Positions 1-6,256 of a stretch of DNA of 13,078 nt are shown here, piece after piece. Position 1 is the stretch's first letter, and each line of letters begins with the position of its first letter. The DNA comes from Eimeria necatrix (taxonomy: Eukaryota; Apicomplexa; Conoidasida; Eucoccidiorida; Eimeriidae), in contig NW_013651831.1 in the NCBI RefSeq assembly GCF_000499385.1, positions 1-13,078 of the forward strand, read 5' to 3'. Both the position numbers and the translations under genes were made by a program. The notes under the pieces were generated by a model that had not been told where the DNA came from, made no database searches, and worked only from the letters and a program-made list of their open reading frames with translations.

Positions 1-40
1 TATCGCGTTTCGCGTTAAAAGGCGAGTCGTAAGGAACCAG
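1..40. other. Non-reversed complement of the repeat-unit junction (likely data artefact)
   Basis: All 40 bases are the position-by-position complement, read in the same direction, of 1595-1634 and, equally, of 6217-6256. Both of those stretches directly precede a repeat-unit start. From base 41 onward the sequence matches the units in normal orientation (41 corresponds to 1635 and 6257). DNA rearrangement gives direct or reverse-complement copies, never a parallel complement. The simplest reading is that the minus strand was written 3' to 5' here, for example at a contig edge or patch. Complementing these bases in place would extend the repeat array 40 bp further left. Confidence 0.93.
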
Positions 41-1634
41 GCATCATTTGGGTGCGTGGCATTGGAGGCTAAATTCGAATGTTCTTCGAGATCGATTTTT
101 TGGAGCCGACCGGATAATCAAAGCCGATACCTGCGGATACCTGTAGCCTACAGGAACGGCAACGTATTACAGACAAGAGATATTCGCCGCAGCGCTGGCG
201 TGATGCACAAGTCTTCGCCGCAGTGCAGGCAGGGTACTATGGACTGGAAAGCCTAGGAACTGCATGTCGAGCAAACGCGAAACTGTGGTTTTGACAGTTT
301 GTGAAACAATTAGTACCTCAGGTACAAAAACAGATATACATGCATCTGAAGCCGGCACTGGTTGTTGTTCAGTGAAGCCGACTGCCCACAGTGAACGTAT
401 GGTTTACAAATCGGCTCAATGCTCGTTTCGAGATTCGGCAATGCGCATTTCGTGGTAAAGACTGATAGACTGCTTACGATCACATTATTCTAGCTGTGAA
501 ACTGATACAACGACAGAAATTGGCCATCATGCAAATCCATAAAAGCTTCCGCCTCTGAAAGAAGCCAGATGTGCGGTTCGGTAATGCGCATTTCATGGTA
601 AAGACTGACAGACTGGTTACGGTCATATGAACATCACATAATTCTAGCTGTCGAAGTGATACAACGACAGAAATGGGCCATCATGCAAATCCATAAAAGC
701 ATGCCTTCCCAGAGAGAAGCCAGATATGCATGTCTGCTGACGAGGAAAAGATTCAGATTTTACAGGTTCGCAGATTTGTGGGAGTTATGTGATGCACTGA
801 AGCGATAATCAACGGATACGCTAGAAGATGCATGACGGGAAAAGCATATCAAGCATGGAACATAAGAGCTATCAGTCAACTATGCGACAAGAGAAGCGGT
901 ACCCTGATTTGTCCCGAGAGGAATGCAAAGTCATCGTATTCAATGGCAGACGTATTGCTAAACGTGAAGCCTTCTCAGTAGCCAGCTGCGGCAAGTGCAG
1001 AGCATGGAATTTCGAGCAGAAGATGCAGCGTTTTAGACCTTGATACACCATTCATCCCAAGCTTGTTCGCCGAAACACTCAAAATGCCTGCCCAAAGCGA
1101 CGCCTGGAAACACAGGAAAGCGCCTTTGATGATTGCCTCAAAGCTGATCCTTGCGGAAACGCTCACAAGGAGACAGGCGTGCCAACGTACTCTCTGTATT
1201 TTGGAAAGGGTCCTCCATCCTGAGTATTTCGCGGCTTTCAGCGCGTATGACTATGCCTCTTTTATCGCCCTCTTGAGGCTTGATGCAACGACGCGATAGA
1301 ACACTACGCTTCATGGGTTCATTCAGGCTGGATAAATGCAGCAAGTCTTCTGACTGGCCAAGGCACAGTGATCATGCCAAGATGCTTCTTAAGTTGGTGA
1401 AGTCCACAACATCCCTCCAAATTAGTGCGCCAATCTGAGAAGACGAAAGTAATGGGAGTATATAATCGCCCCTGCGCTTGTATTAGAACAAAATGCTCGT
1501 CACAACGCATCTCGTGTCCGTCTGTTAAACGCTTCTCACATTCGTTGGCGATGGTGTCATTCAGTGATGTACACCTAAAGTGCTGACTTCATTCATAGCG
1601 CAAAGCGCAATTTTCCGCTCAGCATTCCTTGGTC
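41..1634 (+). repeat. Tandem repeat unit 1 (complete, with internal duplication)
   Basis: This is the first of three related units. It begins at the block starting gcatcatttgggtgcgtgg, which recurs at 1635 and 6257, and runs to the next unit start. It is 1594 bp long, including an extra copy of about 143 bp, so the basic unit is near 1.45 kb. Blocks such as aatgcgcatttc, gacagaaatgggccatca and ttgatacaccattcatccc recur in order in the other units with scattered substitutions. Only short ORFs occur and they are not conserved between units, so I see no coding function. I do not recognise the family. Composition is mixed and clearly less AT-rich than the plastid insert. Strand is nominal. Confidence 0.9.
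434..732 (+). repeat. Internal tandem duplication within repeat unit 1
   Basis: The stretch from ttcggcaatgcgc at 434 to about 573 is repeated from ttcggtaatgcgc at 577, an offset of 143 bp. The two copies differ by many substitutions and by a short insertion in the second copy around 627-635. Units 2 (from about 2030) and 3 (from about 6655) contain this block only once, so the duplication is specific to unit 1. The first copy stops abruptly at gatgtgc, where the other copies continue. That marks the duplication junction near 573-577. Confidence 0.85.
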
Positions 1635-2315
1635 GCATCATTTGGGTGCGTGGCATTGGAGGCTAAATTCGAATGTTCTTCGAGATCGATTTTTTGGAGC
1701 CGACCGGATAATCAAAGCCGATGCCTGCGGATACCTGTAGCCTACAGGAGTCGGAACGTATCGAACGCAAGAAATATTCGTCGCAGCGCTGGCGTGATGC
1801 ACAAGTCTTCGCCGCAGTGCGGGCAGGGTACTGTGGGCTGGAAAGCCTAGGAACCGGATTACGAGCAAACAGGAAAATGTGGTTTTGACACTTTGTGATA
1901 GTATGCCTAGCTCGGGTACAAATAAAGATATAAATGCATGCGAAGCCAGGACTGGTTGCTGTTCAGTGAAGCCGACTCGCCAATGTAAATGTATGGTTTA
2001 CAAATCGCCTCAATGTTCGTTTCGAGACTCGGTAATGCGCATTTCATGGTAAAGACTGACAGACTGGTTTCGAGACGTAAGATCACATTATTCTAGCTGC
2101 CAAACTGATACAACGACAGAAATGGGGCACCATGCAAATCCAAAAAGGCCTGCCGCCTCTGAGAGAAGCCAGATGTGCATGCCTGCCGGCGAGGAAAATA
2201 TTCAGATTTTATAGGTTCGCAGAGTTGTGGGAGTTATGTGATATCCTGAAGCGATCATCAACAGATACGGTATAAGATGTATGACAGGAAAAGAATATCA
2301 AGTATGGAGCATGAG
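1635..2315 (+). repeat. Tandem repeat unit 2, left part (interrupted)
   Basis: It matches unit 1 from 41 onward, without the extra internal copy, and ends where unit 1 would reach about 868. The shared text runs through atgac[a/g]ggaaaag and the cat-rich stretch at 2310-2315, then switches abruptly into the tRNA-Ile-like sequence at 2314-2316. The matching right half of the unit resumes at 5575. The unit is therefore one repeat copy split by an insertion. Strand is nominal. Confidence 0.9.
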
Positions 2316-2375
2316 GCCGTCCTGGGCTTGAACCAGGTACCTCGCCCTTATCAGGGGCGCGTTCTACCGATGAGC
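2314..2375 (-). pseudogene. trnI-GAU: 5'-truncated plastid-type tRNA-Ile(GAU)
   Basis: Read on the minus strand from 2375, this gives a D-arm (gctc, loop atcggta, gaac), a perfect 5-bp anticodon stem cgccc/gggcg around loop ctgataa, and a perfect T-stem cctgg/ccagg. It ends in the 3' acceptor strand acggcct. The anticodon GAT is at 2350-2352. The gene resembles bacterial and plastid tRNA-Ile(GAU). The 5' acceptor strand is missing: upstream of the D-arm the sequence is already rpoB coding text, and it cannot pair with acggcct. The D-stem has a C-A mismatch. The high GC contrasts with the AT-rich neighbours; a conserved rRNA-region tRNA of the apicoplast is the likely source. It should be non-functional. 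Confidence 0.75.
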
Positions 2376-2820
2376 ATTTCCATTTCTCCGAATCTTTGTC
2401 CTCCTCTTTTATTTCTACTTTTTTCAGGTTGTTACATTAATTCAGTATAAGGACCTATAGTTCTATAATGTATTTTATCTTTTATCATGTGTATTAATTT
2501 AAAATATTTAGAAATTCCTAAAAAAGAAGGTTCTGACAATTTATATCCTCTTCTACCATCTCTTGATAAAATTTGTCCAGGACTATTTGAATTATATATC
2601 CATAAATTTCCTGATTTTCCTTTAATATTATCAATATAATTATACAATATAGTTTTAATATAAAGTTTAGGTAAATTAAATGTATTATTTATACATAATC
2701 TTTTATTTGAAAAATAACAACTTAATCCAAATAAATTTTCAAATAATTGACCTATATTCATTCTTGCTAGAACTTCATTATTATCTAATTTAGATAATAA
2801 TACTACATTAGATAATATTA
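2376..2820 (-). pseudogene. rpoB: rpoB fragment, plastid RNA polymerase beta subunit C-terminal region (inverted)
   Basis: The minus-strand reading carries landmarks of the beta-subunit C-terminus in order: ARMNIGQLFE, a GNLWIYNSNSPG stretch, the DGR motif, KLIHMIKDKIHYRTIGPYTE and finally KRGGQRFGEME. In bacteria and plastids this region forms the clamp-anchoring end of the catalytic core of plastid-encoded polymerase. One TAA at 2432-2434 stands where Gln is expected (the QQP of the family), consistent with a CAA to TAA change. Upstream, about 129 codons are open. The fragment lacks the bulk of rpoB (over 900 residues in most plastids). It ends abruptly in the tRNA-Ile at 2375, just before the WALEAYG region. 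It faces away from the rpoB 3' end and rpoC1 that follow, so it is inverted. The breakpoint near 2820 is approximate. Confidence 0.88.
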
Positions 2821-2941
2821 CTACGACTGAATCTTTCGTACATTAATTAGAGAAATACATAGTATGAATTTAAATATAGAAGCTTTTTCTAGTGTAGATC
2901 AATTAGAAGGAAAAATATTACCTGTAAATATTAACTTTTAA
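2821..2941 (+). pseudogene. rpoB: rpoB 3' end (plastid RNA polymerase beta, last ~40 codons)
   Basis: The plus strand reads TTES, then after a 1-nt frame change (a T appears missing near 2833) FRTLIREIHSMNLNIEAFSS and DQLEGKILPVNINF before a TAA at 2939-2941. This matches the extreme C-terminus of bacterial and plastid beta subunits (the ESF-x-VL-x-REL-x-SL region). It sits 36 bp before the rpoC1 start, the native rpoB-rpoC1 order. About 30 residues between the inverted rpoB piece and this one are absent. I infer an inversion plus deletion, either during integration or afterwards. Confidence 0.85.
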
Positions 2942-2977
2942 AATATGTTGTATATATAAAATAATAAAATAAAAAAT

Positions 2978-4020
2978 ATGGTTAATAATAGCTATAATTC
3001 TTTAAATTATTTAAATTCTAATATAGGATTTAAAATTTCTATAGCTTCACCATTAATTATTATTAAACGAGCATGAAGAAAAATTAATAATATAATTATT
3101 ACAGGTCAAATATCTGAACCTTATACTATTAATTTTAAAACAGGAAATCCTAAAATAAAAGGATTATTTTGTGAAAGAATTTTTGGTCCTTTAATATCCT
3201 GGCAATGTAAATGTGGTTTATTTAAAAATATAGATCCTATAAAATATACTTGTTTATGTCCTTTATGTGGCTCTGAAAATACTACTAATCAAGTAAGAAG
3301 ATATAGAATAGGATATATATATTTATATTCTCCGATTGTACATATGTGATATTTATATGAATTATTACCTTATATATTAAACATTCCTATAAATACATTA
3401 TTATTTTTATTATATTATAAATTTTTATTAGAATATAATAAAAAAAAAAATAATTAAAAAAAAATAACCATAGCTCAATTTATTTTTGCATCTAATTATA
3501 TTCAATATTTATTACAACGATTTAATATTTTAAACAAAATATTAGGAATAAAATCTTTATTATGTACTAATACTAATGTAAATTTAGCAAAAAGATAAAA
3601 TATTATAAAAACAATAAATTTATTAGATTTATGTATATTAAATAATATTCAGCCACAATGAATAATGTTAGATATTTTACCTATATTATCTTCAGGATTA
3701 AGACCTTTATTACAATTAAATAATAATAATTTTGTGTCTGCTTCTTTAAATGAATTATATAGAATTATAATAATAAATATTAAACTTAAACAGTGGCAAC
3801 TTTTACGTCGTAAATTTCCAAAATCTTTTGAAGTTACAGCAAAACGTAATTTGCAACAAGCAATAGATATCTTAATAGAAAGTAGTTATAAAAATAAAAA
3901 AATTTAATATCATTATCTTCACATTTACAAGGTAAATTTAATTATTTTACACAATATATATTAGGTAAAAGAAGAGATTTTTCTGGTAGATCAGTTATAG
4001 TTTCTGGTCCTGCACTATTT
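2978..4020 (+). pseudogene. rpoC1: rpoC1 N-terminal two-thirds, plastid RNA polymerase beta' (broken)
   Basis: From ATG 2978 the frame shows landmarks of the beta' N-terminus. These are GLFCERIFGP, a zinc-binding cysteine set (codons 3206, 3212, 3257, 3266; WQCKCG...CPLCG), NIQPQWIMLDILPILSSGLR (bacterial KPEWMIL...LPPDLRP), LNELYR, and [19 protein letters not shown]. Three in-frame TGA codons (3074, 3347, 3659) fall at Trp positions; the last is the highly conserved Trp of PEWM. This fits the coccidian plastid code with UGA as Trp. TAA stops in the same frame at 3455 and 3596, then a frame change around 3900-3910 (frame of 2978 to frame of 3931), show decay. The frame is split at 4020 by a foreign segment. 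It follows the rpoB 3' end in native order. If nuclear, it cannot make polymerase. Confidence 0.92.
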
Positions 4021-4199
4021 CTAAGCAGTGAGAAACACTTGACTACGCAGCGCATCCTGATGCTGCGCGAAACATTGAAGGTATGTAAAACAGTTGCTGC
4101 TTCGAACCGTACCCAGTTTTCTAGGCTGACAATCAAACCTTCACAAATATTCAACAAATTGATTTCGTGCGAGCTTCCTGTCTTTTGATAGTAGATGAT
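4021..4199. other. GC-richer foreign segment splitting rpoC1
   Basis: Sequence composition changes sharply at 4021 and returns to AT-rich near 4199. rpoC1 reads SGPALF up to 4020 and resumes with GISTNLSIDIFKPIIL from about 4213, as if nearly contiguous in the parent gene. So this looks like an insertion into an existing plastid fragment. The four bases attt occur at both edges (4017-4020 and 4198-4201), a possible short target duplication or microhomology. Both strands are open through the segment by chance or otherwise. I recognise no protein, rRNA or tRNA in it, and I saw no other copy in the window. Mitochondrial rRNA-fragment or nuclear repeat origin are both possible. Confidence 0.75.
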
Positions 4200-4840
4200 T
4201 TTTAATAAGATAGGAATATCAACAAATTTAAGTATAGACATTTTTAAGCCAATAATATTAAATATGTTTAAAAAAATAAATACATTAATACTTAATTGCG
4301 TGCTTCTTATTTTATTGAATATAGCCCTATAATTTTAAAACGATTTTAAAAATTTGTTTTTAATAAAGAAATTATTATGTTCAGTAGAGCTCCTACATTA
4401 CATAGAATGAATATTCAAACATTTAAACCTTTTTTAGTAGAAAATGAAATTATAAAATTATTTCCTTTTTTCCTTTAGCTTGTTCCGGATTTAATGCAGA
4501 TTCTGATGGAGATCAAATGAAATTTTTTTGATTTTATCAAATAGTGCTAAAATAGAAGCAAAAAAATATAATTTTGCACAAAAATTTATTTTCGCCTTCT
4601 TCACAAAAAAATATATTTAAATATTCTCAAAATATTATTTTAGGGTTAAATACATTATTATCATTTAAAGGAAGTAACTATAAAATTTAATTTTTAATAG
4701 TGTAGAAGATATATTAAATGCTTATTCTCATTCCTTATTAAAAATAAATACTATTTTTTTATTATATTCTACTATATATAAAATATATGTATTAACCTCT
4801 TTAGGTAGGCTTTTATTACAAAAATTAACATAATATAATT
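4200..4840 (+). pseudogene. rpoC1: rpoC1 C-terminal part, plastid RNA polymerase beta' (broken)
   Basis: Landmarks appear in family order across several frames: GISTNLSIDIFKPIIL, SRAPTLHRMNIQTFKPFLVE, the active-site loop as NADSDGDQM (4493-4519), LSNSAKIEAKK, then IILGLNTLL and TSLGRLLLQKL near 4795-4828. In the family the loop is NADFDGDQ and its three Asp bind the catalytic magnesium. Here the Asp codons remain, but Phe is Ser (TCT at 4502-4504). Frames shift between 4322 and 4377, between 4377 and 4493, and again after 4520 and in the IFSPSS region, and there are TAA/TAG stops. This is a decayed copy. The end at TSLGRLLL matches the usual short C-terminus of plastid and cyanobacterial RpoC1, so the 3' end is probably nearly complete. 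Confidence 0.88.
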
Positions 4841-4862
4841 TAATTTTTATTATAAAAAAATA

Positions 4863-5085
4863 ATGTTTTCTATTACGTTTTATTCTACAGGACCTAATTA
4901 TTTCAATATAGAACAACATTTATTACAAAAATTATTATATTTTAATATTGTTAAATATATTAAAGAACTTGTGTTATTAGGTTTTAAAAATATTCATTTT
5001 ATTTTCCTTTAATTTTAATATTAGAAAGTACTAAAGGTTATTCTTTTACAGCTCCATTATTACGATTTAATGAACTTTTATCTTA
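4863..5085 (+). pseudogene. Possible rpoC2 5' remnant
   Basis: Starting at ATG 4863, the frame gives about 50 codons, including EQHLLQKLLYFNIVKYIKEL and VLLGFKNIHF. It then meets TAA near 5012, and a second frame runs to a TAA near 5085. Position directly after rpoC1 fits rpoC2. The pattern of a helix followed by a LGFK-type motif resembles the RpoC2 N-terminus of plastids (the DKIKDLGFxYATKAG region). The match is weak, and the family's IDDL motif is not visible. The trailing frame (GYSFTAPLLRFNEL) is unassigned. It could instead be unrelated plastid sequence. Confidence 0.4.
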
Positions 5086-5212
5086 ATGTATATATAAATC
5101 TATATTTAAAATTTTTATAATACTTTTTAATTAATTTTAATTTAGTCATTATATATATATCTATAAATATAAAAGTATATAAATTATTTAATATTTTATT
5201 AAATTAGATCTA

Positions 5213-5283
5213 AGCATACAGCGAGAATCGAACTCGTATTTTTAACTTGGAAAGCTATTGTTTTACCATTGAACTATATCTGC
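5213..5283 (-). tRNA. trnG-UCC: tRNA-Gly(UCC), plastid type, probably fossil
   Basis: The minus strand from 5283 folds as a 71-nt cloverleaf. The acceptor gcagata pairs with tgtatgc with one G-A mismatch. The D-arm is gttc/aaac, the anticodon loop is tttccaa with anticodon TCC at 5249-5251, and the T-arm is acgag, loop ttcgatt, ctcgc. The tatagtt...aatggtaaaa signature is typical of plastid tRNA-Gly. Mismatches in the acceptor, D, anticodon and T stems suggest either a divergent apicoplast tRNA or decay after transfer. It lies directly downstream of the clpC end on the same strand. If nuclear, expression is unlikely. Confidence 0.8.
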
Positions 5284-5284
5284 T

Positions 5285-5455
5285 TCATTTATTTTTATAA
5301 ATATTAATTTTTTGTATTAAATACCCAATAATGTTTTTTTCTTTATTATTAAATATTGAAAATAAATGTGGTAATTTAAAATTAAAATTAATTATAATTT
5401 CCGAAATAGGTTTTTCTATAAATTGTTGTATTATTCTTTTTAAAGGTCTAGGGGA
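5285..5455 (-). pseudogene. clpC: clpC C-terminal fragment (apicoplast Clp/Hsp100 ATPase)
   Basis: The minus strand reads RPLKRIIQQFIEKPISEIII, followed by about 35 lysine/asparagine/isoleucine-rich residues. It ends at TGA 5285-5287, which may be Trp in plastid code. The first part matches the sensor-2 helix of Clp/Hsp100 AAA+ ATPases (the family's GAR-x-L-x-R-x-I-Q...I-x-x-P-L-x-x-x-I pattern), so this is the end of the last AAA+ module. Apicoplast genomes encode a ClpC. Everything upstream of the arginine is lost: the break falls at 5450-5455, where GC-richer filler begins. In apicoplast maps clpC is not expected beside rpoC, so its position here suggests a separate fragment joined in. Confidence 0.75.
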
Positions 5456-5574
5456 CAGGTTGAGTGAGGACACGCATTACTCGACAGCTGGAAGACGATT
5501 ATATGTATCCCTACACCAGAACAGCCTACTCAGCATCGGTGCACTAGCCTTTGATCAGGACCATCACTGCATCA
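5456..5574. other. Filler segment between clpC fragment and repeat
   Basis: About 119 bp of mixed-composition DNA separate the clpC break from the point where repeat unit 2 resumes at 5575. It does not match the 83 bp of repeat missing from unit 2 in direct, reversed, complemented or reverse-complemented form, as far as I can see by eye. It contains no recognised gene. The plus-strand frame is open across it, but without any motif I know. It may be filler copied from elsewhere (nuclear or mitochondrial) during end-joining. Confidence 0.7.
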
Positions 5575-6256
5575 GTATTGCTAAACGTGAAGCCTTCTCA
5601 GTAGCCAGCTAAGGCAAGTGCAGTGCATGGGATTTCGAGAAGAAGATGCAGCGTTTTAGACCTTGATACACCATTCATCCCAAGCTTGCTCGACGAAACA
5701 GTCGAATTGCCTGCCCAAAGCCACGCTTAGGAACACAAGAAAACGCCTTTAGCCATTGTCTTGAAGGCATCCTCACGCAAACGCTCACAAGGAAAAGGGA
5801 GTGCAAACTTACACTCTGCATTTTGGAAGGGGTCCTCCATCCTGAGTATTTCGCGACTTTCAGCGCGTATGACTATATCTCTTTTATCGCCCACGTGAGG
5901 CTTGACGCAACAAAGCGATGAAGCACTACCGTCCTGGGGTTCATACAGGCTGGATAAATGCAGCAAGTCTTCTGACGGGCCAAGGCACAGTGATCATGCC
6001 AAGATGCTTCTTAAGTTGGCGAAGTCCACAACGTTCCTCCAAATTAGTGCGCCGATCTGAAGAGATGGAAATAATGGTACCGCATAATTGCCCCCGTGCT
6101 TGTATTAGAACAAAATGTTTGTCACAGCGCATCTCGTGTCCGTCTGTTAAACGCTTCTCACATTCGTTGGCGATGGTGTCATTTAGTGATGTACAGCTAA
6201 AGTGCTGACTTCATTCATAGCGCAAAGCGCAATTTTCCGCTCAGCATTCCTTGGTC
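5575..6256 (+). repeat. Tandem repeat unit 2, right part
   Basis: It resumes at gtattgctaaacgtgaagcc, equivalent to unit 1 position 952, and runs colinearly with unit 1 to its end at 1634. Length differs by one base, with scattered substitutions. The last 40 bases (6217-6256) equal 1595-1634 and form the junction to unit 3. Short ORFs such as those at 5918-6208 and, on the other strand, 5941-6132 have partial counterparts in unit 1. They differ at many amino-acid positions, so they are probably not constrained coding sequence. Confidence 0.9.

Larger units (their letters stand above)
2316..5574. other. Composite insertion of apicoplast DNA (NUPT-like mosaic) inside repeat unit 2
   Basis: This block of about 3.26 kb sits where unit 1 carries bases 869-951 (ctatcagtcaac and following), so 83 bp of the repeat were lost and replaced. 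Unit 3 keeps those 83 bp at 6929-7011, which supports deletion in unit 2. Most of the block is strongly AT-rich and encodes recognisable but broken plastid genes. Several pieces are joined out of native order or orientation: trnI, inverted rpoB, forward rpoB to rpoC1, minus-strand trnG and clpC. Two GC-richer pieces (4021-4199 and 5456-5574) are not plastid-like. I infer a nuclear insertion of plastid fragments joined by end-joining; a chimeric assembly is the main alternative. No inverted terminal repeats or transposase were seen. Confidence 0.85.

Noticed and set aside
1319..1510. Minus-strand 63-codon ORF with a counterpart at 5941-6132 in unit 2
   Set aside because: The shared frame comes from the repeat itself. 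The two versions differ at many amino-acid positions in one stretch, and unit 3 has lost most of it, so there is no sign of protein constraint.
3665..3907. Stand-alone 80-codon ORF
   Set aside because: It is the middle of the rpoC1 remnant, open between a TAA at 3596 and one at 3905, and not a separate gene.
3942..4241. 99-codon minus-strand ORF across the rpoC1 insert
   Set aside because: It is antisense to rpoC1 at both ends, so its frame is a shadow. Only the middle 180 bp is foreign, and it shows no motif.
2316..5455. The window as genuine apicoplast genome
   Set aside because: The genes carry TAA stops and frameshifts, are truncated and out of order, and are flanked on both sides by matching halves of a nuclear-like repeat.
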